Assembly: GCF_004004555.2 (NCBI RefSeq) | Contig: NZ_SACP01000035.1 | Span: 1 to 61,073 of the forward strand | Reading direction: 5' to 3' | DNA length: 61,073 bases | Source: Methylobacterium oryzihabitans | GTDB lineage: Bacteria > Pseudomonadota > Alphaproteobacteria > Rhizobiales > Beijerinckiaceae | In this document: positions 44,864 to 53,284 of the stretch, one piece after another | Numbering within the stretch: the first letter of the stretch is position 1 | Layout: every line of letters begins with the position of its first letter | The notes under the pieces: generated by a model | Told to the model about the DNA's origin: nothing | Seen by the model: the letters and a program-made list of their open reading frames with translations, nothing else | Database searches by the model: none | Position numbers and translations under genes: made by a program

Positions 44864-45128
44864 CGCCGCCCCCGAAGCTGTGCTGTCGTTTCAGGCCGCA
44901 TAGCAACAATCGTCACGATCCCGCAATCGTGTTTCCTGTACGTTTCCCATGAATTCGGTCGTCTGTAGCGTTTCCAGGCAATCGACATGCAGATTTTACT
45001 TATTCTAAGAACGATCGACTTCGCGCTTCCGTGGTTGGACGCCGCCGTCTGGCGCTCGCCCGACCGGCCATGATAGGCGGATACGCTTGCGCGTCCGGAC
45101 TGACGCTGCGGCGGAACGGAGGCGGTGG
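44864..45128. other. Divergent promoter region between receptor and Sel1 genes
   Basis: About 265 nt between the divergent TonB receptor and Sel1-repeat genes. It contains an AT-rich run TTTTACTTATTCTAAGAACG, rare in this genome, with the small inverted repeat CTTA...TAAG. It may hold the iron-responsive promoter, but I could not assign a specific regulator site. Confidence 0.4.
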
Positions 45129-46115
45129 ATGGCGGGCGGGCGGATCGCGCGGTGGGGCGAGGCGGACGGAACCGGGCCCACCCTGGAGCGCCTGCGCCGC
45201 CTGACCCCGGCGGAGTGGACCACCCTGCTGGCGCGGGACGGGGAGGCCCTGGACTGGATCCGCCTCGCCGCCGGTCACGGTTTCCGCGCGGCGCAGGTCG
45301 TGCTCGGACAGGTCTGCCTCGACGGCGTGCGCGTGCCGCGCGATCCCGACGCTGCGTTCGGGTGGTTCTCCCGCGCCGCCCGCCTCGGCAGCCTCGACGC
45401 GGTCAACATGGTCGGCCGCTGCCACGAACTCGGCTGGGGGGTGCCGGCCGACCACGCCGAGGCCCTGCGGCACTACCGCCGGGCGGGCGAGGCCGGCCAT
45501 GCCTGGGGCCAGTACAATGCCGGCACGCTGCTGCTCTACGGCGAGGTCGCCCGCGACCACGCTGCCGCGCGGGCGTGGTTCGCCCGCGCGGCGGACCAGG
45601 GCCACGCCAAGGCGATGGGGATGCTCGGCCGCTGCTGCGAGGAGGGCTGGGGCGGGCCGGTCGAGCCCGGCGCCGCCCTGCGCTGGTACCGCCGCGCCGC
45701 CGAGGGCGGCGACGGCTGGGCGCAGTTCAACCTCGGGCGTAGGCTCGCCGGGGCGGGCCGCCGCGACGAGGCGCTGGCGTGGATCGGGCGCGCCGTCGCC
45801 GGGGGCGAGGCCAACTGCCTGCGGGCGATCGGTCCGGTCCTGCTCCGGCACGACGACCCGGCCTTCCGGGCCCTCGGCGCCCGGGCGCTCGGGACCGGAC
45901 CCGCCGCCGCGGCGTCCCGGCCCGGCCGGGCGCGGCGCCCCGTGGCGGCCGCGGCCGGGCTGTGGATGCTCGCCGGGCTCCGGCGGACGGCCGGGCCGCC
46001 TGAGCGGACTTGCGTCGGCAAGCCGACGCTTCGTCTGCCTGGTTCCTCGTCTTGTTGTGGTGTTGTTTCGCAGAAGCGGCCGCCACGTCTGCGAAACCTG
46101 CTCAGGCGAAGGTGA
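45129..46115 (+). CDS. Sel1-like repeat protein
   Basis: A protein of 328 residues with Sel1/TPR-like alpha-solenoid repeats: ARLGSLDAVNMVGRCHELGW, GEAGHAWGQYNAGTLLLYG, DQGHAKAMGMLGRCCEEGWG and EGGDGWAQFNLGRRLAG repeat at about 36-residue intervals with conserved Gly, Ala and Leu. Function is protein-protein interaction. In Pseudomonas a Sel1-repeat gene likewise accompanies piuA-piuC, so a role in the iron-uptake system is plausible. The last ~35 residues (after GPPERTC) are Cys/Ser/Arg-rich and unlike the rest and include an inverted repeat; the 3' end overlaps the convergent RTX gene by 14 nt. The real end of the protein may be earlier in evolution. Confidence 0.85.
   Translation: MAGGRIARWGEADGTGPTLERLRRLTPAEWTTLLARDGEALDWIRLAAGHGFRAAQVVLGQVCLDGVRVPRDPDAAFGWFSRAARLGSLDAVNMVGRCHELGWGVPADHAEALRHYRRAGEAGHAWGQYNAGTLLLYGEVARDHAAARAWFARAADQGHAKAMGMLGRCCEEGWGGPVEPGAALRWYRRAAEGGDGWAQFNLGRRLAGAGRRDEALAWIGRAVAGGEANCLRAIGPVLLRHDDPAFRALGARALGTGPAAAASRPGRARRPVAAAAGLWMLAGLRRTAGPPERTCVGKPTLRLPGSSSCCGVVSQKRPPRLRNLLRRR
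46066..46096. terminator. Inverted repeat between convergent genes
   Basis: TTTCGCAGA, 13-nt spacer, TCTGCGAAA: a nine-base-pair exact stem overlapping the ends of the Sel1 and RTX genes. Possible bidirectional terminator. Confidence 0.45.
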
Positions 46116-48468
46116 AGCTCGCCGCCGAGAGCGCGCCGAGCTGCACGCCCGCGAGCGTCAGGGCGTCGCCCGCCCCGTACGCGATCACGAGGTCGGCGCC
46201 GTCCTGGCGGCTCGCCGCCTGCACGCCGGCGAAATCCGCGAAGGCGCCACTGTTGAACGCGATCACGTCGGCCTCCGCGCCGCCGAGCACGAAGTCGAGG
46301 ATCCGGTCGAGCCCGTCGCCGGCCCCGAAGGCGAAGACGTCGATCCCGGCCCCGCCGGTCAGCACGTCGTCGCCGCTGTTGCCGAACAGGAGGTCGGCGC
46401 CGGTGCCGCCGTCGAGCGTGTCGTTGCCCGCCCCGCCCGACAGATCGTCGCCGCCCGCGCCGCCGGAGAGCCGGTCGCCGCCATCCTCGCCGAACAGGCG
46501 GTCGCGGCCATCCTCGCCGGACAGCCCGTCGTTGCCGGTGCCGCCGTACAGGCGGTCGGCGCCGTCGTCGCCCTCGAGGACGTCGTCGTCCTCGTCGCCG
46601 AACAGCAGGTCGTCGCCGGACCCGCCGTGCAGGTCGTCGCGGCCGTCGCCGCCGGAGGCGAAGTCGTCGCCGTCGCCGCCGCCGAGGGTGTCGGCGTCGG
46701 CGCCGCCGTAGAGAGCGTCGTCGTCGTCGCCGCCCTGGAGCCTGTCGCGGCCGTCGCCGCCGAACAGCGTGTCGCGGCCCGGGCCGCCGTCGAGGGTGTC
46801 GTCGCCGGCCTCGCCGTAGAGGCCGTCGTCGCCCTCGTCGCCGAACAGCCGGTCGTTGCCGCCCTCGCCGTGGACCTCGTCGTTGCCCGACCCGCCGGAG
46901 GCCCGGTCGTTGCCGTCGCCCGCGCCGATGAAGTCGTCGCCGCTCTCGCCCTGCACGGTGTCGTTGCCGAGGCTCCCGAACACGGTGTCGTTGCCGGCGC
47001 CGCCGGACACGAGGTCGTCGCCGTCGCCGCCATCGGCGAAGTCGCCGTCGTCGCCGCCCGCGAGGGTGTCGTTGCCGGCCTCGCCCCAGAGCCGGTCGGT
47101 GCCGGCGCCGCCGCTCACGCTGTCGTGGCCGGTGCCGCCGTAGACGAGGTCGTCGCCCGCCCCGCCCTCGACCGTGTCGTCGTCGTCGTCGCCGAACAGC
47201 AGGTCGTTGCCGCCCCCGCCGAGCACGGTGTCGCGGCCCCAGCCGCCGGAACCGAAATCGTCGCCCTCGCCGCCCTGGACCGAGTCGTCGCCGTCCGAGC
47301 CGAGGAGCAGGTCGTTGCCGGCGAGCCCGTTCAGGGTGTCGTTGCCGGCGCCGCCCGCGAGGGTGTTGCCGGCGAGATTGCCCGTGAGCGCATCGTTGCC
47401 GCTCCCGCCGGTGGCGTTCTCGATCAGCGACGAGGCGTCATCCTGGTAGAGCAGCGCGTTGGCGAGGTTGCCGCGGGCGACATAATCGCTCTCGCGCTCG
47501 CCGGTGTTGCCGAGATCGGCGAGCTGGACCGTCGAGAACGTCGACCACTGCCCCGGGCCGAGGTCGATGGTGAGATTCGTGCCGTAGTTCGACAGGTCGT
47601 AGGTGTCGGTGCCGCCGCCGTCCCACAGGGTCATCAGGATGAAGTTGCGGTCCGGCGCCCCTTGCGCGACGCCGTCGACCGATTCCTCGCCGGTCAGCGG
47701 GTTCCAGGTATAGACCGTGTTGCCGGCGTTGGTGCCGTAATTGGCGCCGTAGAGGTATTGCAGGGCCGCGATGTCGTCCTGCATGAAGGTCGTCGGGTGG
47801 TTGGGCGCACCGTCGCCGGCCTCGGTGTCGGACCCCGGATACTGGCTGTAGGTCATCACCGAGTATTCGTACGAGTTGTGGTCGTACGGCAGCGTCGGGA
47901 ACGTCACCCCGTGGCCGTCCTGCTCGGCGTGGCCGTGCTTGAGCCCGAGATTGTGCCCGGTCTCGTGCATCAGGCCGGCGGCGTAGGCGAAGCTGCCCAG
48001 CGCCGGCGCGGTGTAGCCGGGGGAGAACCAGCCGTCGCCCTGGGCGTAGGGGGCGCTCGTCGGCGGGTTGCCGCCGTAGGGGAGTTCGGGCGGGTTGGCT
48101 TCGGCGCTGGTGCTGCCGGGGACGTGCAGCCCGGTCTCCCCGCTGAGGACGCTCGGGTCGTTCGAATAGTTGATCTCGCCGACATTGGCGAAGCGCAGGT
48201 CGGCCCCCGCCGCGGTGGTCTCCGTGAAGGTGAGGCCGGCCACCGCCGAGACGTTGGCCAGAAGCCGCCTGACCGCGTCCTGCTGCGAGGCGTTGAACGT
48301 CCTGAACCCCTCGATGGCGGCGTAGGAGGTGTATTCCGCCGGGCCGGTCGGGAACGAGTAGGTCAGGGTCGTGGTGTCCCACTTCCATCCCCACAGGATG
48401 CCATCGATGTCCCGTCCGCCGGTCGGCGCGACGACGCTGATATCGACCACCTCGGTCTCTCCCCGCAC
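46102..48468 (-). CDS. Serralysin-like RTX metalloprotease (peptidase M10)
   Basis: Secreted zinc endopeptidase of 788 residues. The zinc site HETGHNLGLKH is at residues 168-178 and the Met-turn SVMTYSQ at 203-209, both diagnostic of serralysins. From about residue 350 to 690 there are some 20 or more RTX nonapeptide repeats of the GGxGNDxLxG type that bind calcium in a beta-roll. No N-terminal signal is seen, as expected for type I secretion; the C-terminus ends hydrophobic (LSAASFTFA), as in T1SS signals. No ABC exporter or membrane-fusion gene for it lies in the window, and the upstream 126-residue exported protein might be related, but no known inhibitor signature was seen. Confidence 0.92.
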   Translation of the reverse strand: MRGETEVVDISVVAPTGGRDIDGILWGWKWDTTTLTYSFPTGPAEYTSYAAIEGFRTFNASQQDAVRRLLANVSAVAGLTFTETTAAGADLRFANVGEINYSNDPSVLSGETGLHVPGSTSAEANPPELPYGGNPPTSAPYAQGDGWFSPGYTAPALGSFAYAAGLMHETGHNLGLKHGHAEQDGHGVTFPTLPYDHNSYEYSVMTYSQYPGSDTEAGDGAPNHPTTFMQDDIAALQYLYGANYGTNAGNTVYTWNPLTGEESVDGVAQGAPDRNFILMTLWDGGGTDTYDLSNYGTNLTIDLGPGQWSTFSTVQLADLGNTGERESDYVARGNLANALLYQDDASSLIENATGGSGNDALTGNLAGNTLAGGAGNDTLNGLAGNDLLLGSDGDDSVQGGEGDDFGSGGWGRDTVLGGGGNDLLFGDDDDDTVEGGAGDDLVYGGTGHDSVSGGAGTDRLWGEAGNDTLAGGDDGDFADGGDGDDLVSGGAGNDTVFGSLGNDTVQGESGDDFIGAGDGNDRASGGSGNDEVHGEGGNDRLFGDEGDDGLYGEAGDDTLDGGPGRDTLFGGDGRDRLQGGDDDDALYGGADADTLGGGDGDDFASGGDGRDDLHGGSGDDLLFGDEDDDVLEGDDGADRLYGGTGNDGLSGEDGRDRLFGEDGGDRLSGGAGGDDLSGGAGNDTLDGGTGADLLFGNSGDDVLTGGAGIDVFAFGAGDGLDRILDFVLGGAEADVIAFNSGAFADFAGVQAASRQDGADLVIAYGAGDALTLAGVQLGALSAASFTFA

Positions 48469-48552
48469 GTTCAGGATGCGCGGCTCATTGTTCGCAACCG
48501 GGCCGCTATGCGGGTTTATGGGTCGGATCGTGCCAAATGCTTAAGGGCCGGC

Positions 48553-48933
48553 TCACGGGCCCGCCGGCAGGCACGGGTCGATCTCCCGCCAGGTCCGGGC
48601 CGCGTGGGCGTCCGGCTCGGCGCTGGCCGGGTCGGTGACGATCGCCACCTCGGCGCCGCGGCCGGCCCGGCGGATCTCCATCAGGAAGGCCGGGCTGGTG
48701 CCGCCGAGGCCGAACAGGCCGGTCGAGCGCTCCTCCGCGGCGAGGCGGACCACGCCCGGCCCGGCCGGCTCGCCGTAGCGGACCCGGGCCGGACGGCGCT
48801 GGTTCAGGGTGGCGAGGATGCAGGCGCCGAGGGCGGCGGGCTCGACCCGCACGGCGCGGCGGAACTCGGCGCGGGCGCCGGGAACGGCGAGGCCGAGGGC
48901 GAGCAGGCTCAGGAGAACGGGGCGCGCGGGCAT
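48553..48933 (-). CDS. Hypothetical exported small protein
   Basis: 126 residues beginning MPARPVLLSLLALGLAVPG, a signal peptide ending at about GARA. The mature part has two cysteines (ACILATL and DPCLPAGP), which could form one disulfide, and a central EERSTGLFGLGGTSPAFLMEI segment. I do not recognise a family. It lies 84 nt upstream of the RTX protease gene on the same strand. A cognate inhibitor or chaperone of the protease can be imagined, since serralysin inhibitors are small, exported and one-disulfide, but the sequence does not resemble the known inhibitor. Confidence 0.65.
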   Translation of the reverse strand: MPARPVLLSLLALGLAVPGARAEFRRAVRVEPAALGACILATLNQRRPARVRYGEPAGPGVVRLAAEERSTGLFGLGGTSPAFLMEIRRAGRGAEVAIVTDPASAEPDAHAARTWREIDPCLPAGP

Positions 48934-49025
48934 GGCGCCAGCAATCACGGGCGGCCGGGCTTCGCAAGCCGGCGGGTCCCCGCCGCGGCCGGACGCGGGC
49001 CGGGCGGCCCGGTCCGGTCCGCGGG

Positions 49026-49301
49026 TCACGCCGCCTCGGCGATCGGCGCCGGACGGGGCGCGTCCATCGCCCGCATGTAGACGTCGAGCAGGGTCTCGTG
49101 CTCGTCGCGCTCGTCCTTGTCCTGCTTGCGCAGCTTGATGATCTCCTTGAGGATCTTGACGTCGAGCCCCTCGCCCTTGGCCTCGAGGAAGATTTCCTTC
49201 TTGGCCTCCATCAGGTCCTTGATCTCCTCCTCGACCTTCTCGACGCGCTCCACGATGGTGCGGATGCGGTCGCCTGCGATGCCCACGGTGTCGTCGGTCA
49301 T
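49026..49301 (-). CDS. GapR-like DUF2312 DNA-binding protein
   Basis: Small 91-residue coiled-coil protein. The core DRIRTIVERVEKVEEEIKDL and GLDVKILKEIIKLRKQDKDE matches DUF2312/GapR, a chromosome-structuring protein in Alphaproteobacteria that binds overtwisted AT-rich DNA ahead of replication and transcription as a tetrameric clamp. The basic KILKEIIKLRK helix would line the DNA channel. The protein has a short extra Pro/Ala tail. ATG at 49301; upstream in-frame codons are Pro/Arg-rich. It is divergent from the winged-helix gene at 49417. Hyphomicrobiales often hold several DUF2312 paralogues, so it need not be the main GapR. Confidence 0.9.
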   Translation of the reverse strand: MTDDTVGIAGDRIRTIVERVEKVEEEIKDLMEAKKEIFLEAKGEGLDVKILKEIIKLRKQDKDERDEHETLLDVYMRAMDAPRPAPIAEAA

Positions 49302-49416
49302 GGTTGCCTCTTGCCTGAGGAGCGGAGCCGCAACTTCGACCAAACCGGTAAGCGAGGCGTTAACCGCGTCGGGGCGCCGTCGGACGTGGTAGGGGAGAAG
49401 GGGGGACGGAGGCGGC

Positions 49417-49776
49417 ATGCGAACGATCGAGACCGATGTCGGCCGGAGCCTGCGCGAGGCGGCGGCCGACGTGGCCGAGGCCTGGAAGGCGGCCGAGGCC
49501 GGCCGGCCCGGCGCCGGCGGCGACCGCATCCTGTTCCGGGACTGGGCCGCCCTGTGCGCCGTCCTGACGCCGAAGCGCTACGAGCTGCTGCGCCATCTGC
49601 GGCGCTCGCCCGAGGCCGGCATCCGCCCGCTGGCCCGGGCGCTGGGCCGGGACGTGCGGCGGGTGCACGAGGACGTCATCGCCCTCGCCGAACTCGGGCT
49701 CGTGCTCCGCGGGGAGGACGGCGGCCTGTCGAGCGAGGTGGACGAGATCACGTCCACGATCCGCATCGCGGCCTGA
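49417..49776 (+). CDS. Winged-helix DNA-binding protein
   Basis: 119-residue protein whose second half reads LTPKRYELLRHLRRSPEAGI, RPLARALGRDVRRVHEDVIAL and AELGLVLRGEDGGLSSEVDE, the helix-turn-helix plus wing of a MarR/HVO_A0114-like regulator. This family often acts as an antitoxin or transcription factor next to small toxins; no toxin is seen nearby. It is divergent from the GapR-like gene, with GGAGGCGGC before the ATG. A 209-bp repeat begins 18 nt after its stop. Confidence 0.75.
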   Translation: MRTIETDVGRSLREAAADVAEAWKAAEAGRPGAGGDRILFRDWAALCAVLTPKRYELLRHLRRSPEAGIRPLARALGRDVRRVHEDVIALAELGLVLRGEDGGLSSEVDEITSTIRIAA

Positions 49777-49793
49777 ACCTGGGCGTCCGGAAG

Positions 49794-50002
49794 GCAGGGC
49801 CATCGCTTCAGCGATTGCCCTGAGGTCGCCCGCAGGGCGACGCTCGATGGCGGGCGCGAAGAGCGCCCCGCGGAGCGGGTTCGAGGGGACGAATGTCCCC
49901 TCGAACGCGTAAGCGAAGCGAGAGCCAAGGCCGCGGAGGCGGCCGCCGGCGCTTGAGGCAAGGCAAAAACCCAGGGCGATCGCTCTGAAGCGATGGCCCT
50001 GG
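49794..50002 (-). repeat. About 209-bp interspersed element, copy B (inverted)
   Basis: Reverse-complement counterpart of the copy at 40369. It contains the same TTCGAGGGGAC/GTCCCCTCGAA stem, GCCATCGAGCGTCGCCCTGC (reverse), and terminal GATCGCTCTGAAGCGAT words. Length and order of sub-blocks are the same; differences are scattered substitutions, mainly in a variable 20-nt part near CCGGCGGCCGCC. Confidence 0.88.
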
Positions 50003-50096
50003 TCCGGAAGGCTCGACCATCGGCCGATGGAACGGCTATGCCTGCCGGTGCAGAACACAGCCGCCCGCCGACGCCTTGACCGCCGAAGGATCCGCC

Positions 50097-51923
50097 ATGG
50101 ACGATCTCCCGCTCGCCGCCGCGTTTCCCGCCGCCACAAGCGAGCAGTGGCGCGGCCTCGTCGAGGGCGTGCTGAAGGGCGCCGAGTTCGACAGGCGCCT
50201 CGTCCACCGCAGCCGCGACGGCATCCGGGTCGAGCCGCTCTATCCCGCCGCCGGGCCGGCGCCCCAGCCGCAGCGCGAGCGGGCTGGGCCGTGGCGCATC
50301 GCCCAGCGGGTCGACCATCCCGATCCGGCCGAGGCCAACGCCCTCGCGCTCGCCGACCTCGACGGCGGCGCCGACGCCCTCGTGCTGGTCATGGAAGGCG
50401 CGCCCGCCGCCCGCGGCTTCGGCCTGCCGGGACCGGCCGCCCTGGAATCCGCCCTCGACGGCGTGATGCTGCCGCTGATCGGCCTGCGGCTCGATGCCGG
50501 GCCGGGCGGCGTCGAGGCCGCGCAGGCGCTGGTCGCGCTCGCGGCCCGGCGCGGCGACGCCCTGCCGGGCCTCGACCTCGATCTCGGCCTCGACCCGATC
50601 GCCGGGCTCGCCGCGACCGGCGCCCTGCCGGCATCCTGGCCCGAAACCGGCGGGCGCCTCGCCCGGCTCCTCGCGGATCTCGACGAGGCGGGCTTCTCCG
50701 GCCGGCTCGTCCTCGCCGATGCCCGCCCCTACCACGAGGCCGGCGCCACCGAGGCCGGCGAACTCGCCGCGGTGCTGGCGAGCGCGGTCGCCCACCTGCG
50801 GGCGCTGGAGGCCGGCGGCCATGCCCTCGAGCGGGCCCGCGACGCGGTCGGCTTCCTGCTGGTGGCCGACGCCGACGAGTTCATGACGGTGGCGAAGTTC
50901 CGCGCCCTGCGCCGGCTGTGGGCGCGAGTCGAGACCGCCTGCGGCCTCGACCCGAAGCCGGTGCGGATCCAGGCCGAGACGGCGTGGCGCACGACCACCC
51001 GGCGCGACCCGTGGGTGAACATGCTGCGGGCGACCTCCGCGGCGTTCTCGGCCGGCCTCGGCGGCGCCGACGCGGTCGCGGTCCTGCCCTTCACCGCGGC
51101 GATCGGCCTGCCCGACGCCTTCGCCCGCCGCTGCGCCCGCAACATGCAGCACGTCCTGCTCGAGGAGGCGAATCTCTGGCGCGTCGCCGACCCGGCCGCC
51201 GGCGCCGGCGGGTTCGAGGCCCTCACCGACGCGCTGTGCGAGCAGGGCTGGGCGCAGTTCCAGGCGATCGAGCGCGAGGGCGGCCTCGTGGTGAGCCTCG
51301 AATCCGGCGCGCTCCCGGCCCGGCTCGCCGCCGCCCGCGAGACCCGCGACCGCGACCTCGCCACGCGGCGCCAGCCGATCACCGGCACGAGCGAGTTCCC
51401 CGACCTGCGCGAGAGCCCGGTGGCGGTGCTGCGGCCGGCGCCGGAGGCGCCCGAGCCTGCCGCCGGCGCCCTCCCCTCCCGCCGCCTCGCCGAGCCGTTC
51501 GAGCGCCTGCGCGACGCCTCCGACCTGAAGGCGGAGCGCACCGGATCGCGCCCGAAGGTGTTTCTGGCCAATCTCGGGCCGATCGCAGCCTTCAACACCC
51601 GCGCCACCTTCGCCCGCAACGCCTTCGAGGCCGGCGGCATCGAGGCGGTGACCAACGACGGCTTCCCCGACCACGCCGCGATGGCGCGGGCCTTCGCCCA
51701 GGCCGGCACGCCGCTCGCCTGTCTGTGCTCGTCGGACGAGATCTACGCCGAGCAGGCGGTCGCCGCCGCCGCTTCCCTGCGCGAGGCCGGCGCCCGCACC
51801 CTCTACCTCGCCGGCCGGCCGGGCGCCCTGGAGGCGGCCCTGCGCGAGGCCGGGGTGAGCCGCGACCTCTATGCCGGCTGCGACCTGCTGCGGCTTCTGG
51901 AAGAGGCGCACGGCCTCGCCTGA
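50097..51923 (+). CDS. mutA: Methylmalonyl-CoA mutase small (beta) subunit
   Basis: Non-catalytic partner of the B12-dependent mutase that isomerises methylmalonyl-CoA and succinyl-CoA; in methylotrophs it belongs to the ethylmalonyl-CoA pathway. Length is 608 residues. Features include RRLVHRSRDGIRVEPLYP near the N-terminus, RIQAETAWRTTTRRDPWVNM, VLPFTAAIGLPDAFARRCAR and a C-terminal B12-binding-like fold (PKVFLANLGPIAAFNTRATF). The DxHxxG motif that coordinates cobalamin is absent, as expected for this subunit. ATG at 50097 has AAGGA upstream; a TTG at 50076 would add seven residues. The large subunit gene is not in the window. Confidence 0.92.
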   Translation: MDDLPLAAAFPAATSEQWRGLVEGVLKGAEFDRRLVHRSRDGIRVEPLYPAAGPAPQPQRERAGPWRIAQRVDHPDPAEANALALADLDGGADALVLVMEGAPAARGFGLPGPAALESALDGVMLPLIGLRLDAGPGGVEAAQALVALAARRGDALPGLDLDLGLDPIAGLAATGALPASWPETGGRLARLLADLDEAGFSGRLVLADARPYHEAGATEAGELAAVLASAVAHLRALEAGGHALERARDAVGFLLVADADEFMTVAKFRALRRLWARVETACGLDPKPVRIQAETAWRTTTRRDPWVNMLRATSAAFSAGLGGADAVAVLPFTAAIGLPDAFARRCARNMQHVLLEEANLWRVADPAAGAGGFEALTDALCEQGWAQFQAIEREGGLVVSLESGALPARLAAARETRDRDLATRRQPITGTSEFPDLRESPVAVLRPAPEAPEPAAGALPSRRLAEPFERLRDASDLKAERTGSRPKVFLANLGPIAAFNTRATFARNAFEAGGIEAVTNDGFPDHAAMARAFAQAGTPLACLCSSDEIYAEQAVAAAASLREAGARTLYLAGRPGALEAALREAGVSRDLYAGCDLLRLLEEAHGLA

Positions 51924-52001
51924 CGCGGGGACCGTCACGCTGAGGAAACCCGGCCGCGCTAGGGACGTTTTGAGGAACGATTCATCCGGGACACGAGGTT
52001 C

Positions 52002-52391
52002 ATGACGCGCACTACGATCACGACGGCGGCTCTCGCCGCCGCCCTCCTCGCCGCGGCCGGCCCGGCCCTGGCCGCCAAAGGCTCGTCCAAGTCCCCGAAG
52101 CGGTTCGACGGCACCTGGAGCGTCGAGGTCATCACCGAGAAGGGCTCCTGCGACCGCGCCTACCGCTACGGCATCGTTATCGAGAACGGGCAGGCGCGCT
52201 ACGCCGGCGGCAGCGACTTCACGGTGTCGGGGCGGGTCCAGGGCAGCGGCGCCGTGCGGGCGATCATCAGCCGTGGCGACGCCGCCGCCCGCGTGGTCGG
52301 CCGCCTCGCCGAGGGCTACGGTAACGGCACCTGGAACACCGACGGCGCCGGCAATTGCAGCGGCCGTTGGAACGCCGAGCGCCGCGGCTGA
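52002..52391 (+). CDS. Hypothetical exported protein (small, single disulfide)
   Basis: 129 residues with a clear signal peptide (TTAALAAALLAAAGPALAAK). The mature domain FDGTWSVEVITEKGSCDRAY, IVIENGQARYAGGSDFTVSG, VVGRLAEGYGNGTWNT and CSGRWNAERRG is a beta-rich pattern of short strands with two Cys. It resembles small periplasmic proteins found widely in Hyphomicrobiales but I cannot name a function. GAGG precedes the ATG. It stands alone, 78 nt after mutA. Confidence 0.75.
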   Translation: MTRTTITTAALAAALLAAAGPALAAKGSSKSPKRFDGTWSVEVITEKGSCDRAYRYGIVIENGQARYAGGSDFTVSGRVQGSGAVRAIISRGDAAARVVGRLAEGYGNGTWNTDGAGNCSGRWNAERRG

Positions 52392-52533
52392 TCGCATTTC
52401 GCGAACCGCGAAAAGGTTCCGGATTTTCGGCCACACCGGCGAGAAAACCGCGAAAGCGCCCGCTTTCGCCGCAGAACCGCCCTCACCTCCGGTTCATCTT
52501 CCGTCGAACACCCCGTGATTCGGCGGAGCCCGG

Positions 52534-52971
52534 ATGATGAAGCCAGCCTCTTACGGCCTCGTTTGCGCCCTCGTGACGGCGTGCCTCGGCACCGCGGCGC
52601 AGGCTCGCGAGCCGGTCCGGACCGAGCGTCGGGCCGCCCTCGCGCAGCGCGAGGAGGCGGCGACCGCCTGCTTCGCCGACACCATCGGCAACAACCCGGC
52701 GGCGCTGGCCCATGCCCGGGCGGCGCGCTGGTACGAGGCGGCCGGGATCATCGGCTTCCTGTGCCGCCCGGAGGTCGACGCCATGGCGCAGGCCTACGAC
52801 GCGATCCACGGCCGCGGCAGCGGCGGGCGCTACTTCACCGGCGCCTATGCCCGCAACCTCGGCCGGGACCTCGCGACGCGCCTGAAGCCCCTCCTCGAGA
52901 CCACCACCGTCGCCCATGCCGAGCCGCGGCCCGACGCCGAGGCCCGGGTGGAGCCGGTCTCGGCCCCCTGA
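52534..52971 (+). CDS. Hypothetical exported protein
   Basis: 145 residues: signal peptide (SYGLVCALVTACLGTAAQA), then a helical-looking mature part containing AACFADTIGNNPAALAHAR-like and AAGIIGFLCRPEVDAMAQAY segments and two cysteines, with a charged tail. No family recognised. GGAG five bases before ATG 52534. It is followed by a pair of hairpin repeats. Confidence 0.68.
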   Translation: MMKPASYGLVCALVTACLGTAAQAREPVRTERRAALAQREEAATACFADTIGNNPAALAHARAARWYEAAGIIGFLCRPEVDAMAQAYDAIHGRGSGGRYFTGAYARNLGRDLATRLKPLLETTTVAHAEPRPDAEARVEPVSAP

Positions 52972-53190
52972 GACGGAATCTGGACGATCACGTCCGGATC
53001 CCGTCTCCCCAGCCTGCGCGGCGCCTGAGCGAAGCCGGTTTCTGCATCGCCAAGCGATCCCGCAGGGATCGCCAAGCGATCAATCAGAAACCGTATCACC
53101 AGCCCGCGCGGCGCCTGGCCGAAGCCGATTTTCGTATCGCGGTGCGATTGCGCAGCAATCGCCGAGCGATCAATCGAAAATCGTACGAGG
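52972..53190. repeat. Interspersed hairpin repeats, two units plus a leading half
   Basis: The 313-nt gap after the exported protein gene is filled by two units like those at 8941: GGTTTCTGCATCGCCAAGCG...GATCAATCAGAAACCGTATC (about 53021-53098) and GATTTTCGTATCGCGGTGCG...GCGATCAATCGAAAATCGTA (about 53100-53187), each led by GCGCGGCGCC and closing an inverted pair. A further unit-like start GAGACGGAATC...CCGTCTC precedes them. The rest of the gap (53191-53284) shows nothing. Confidence 0.75.
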
Positions 53191-53284
53191 CCGCGTTCGG
53201 GCTCGCGGACGAGAGCGCCCGGCCCCGGCATCGCGACCCCGGCGGTCATCCGGGCCGACCGGCCGCCGGCCCTGGCCGAGACGC

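Noticed and set aside
46350..47350. Periodic GC-rich pattern that could look like a CRISPR or tandem DNA repeat
   Set aside because: Periodicity is 27 nt, matching the nine-residue RTX repeats; repeats vary and there are no unique spacers.
45499..49080. Plus-strand open frame of about 1190 codons across the RTX gene
   Set aside because: The Val/Ala-rich translation is the reverse-strand image of the RTX repeats and the M10 domain; no start site or domain.
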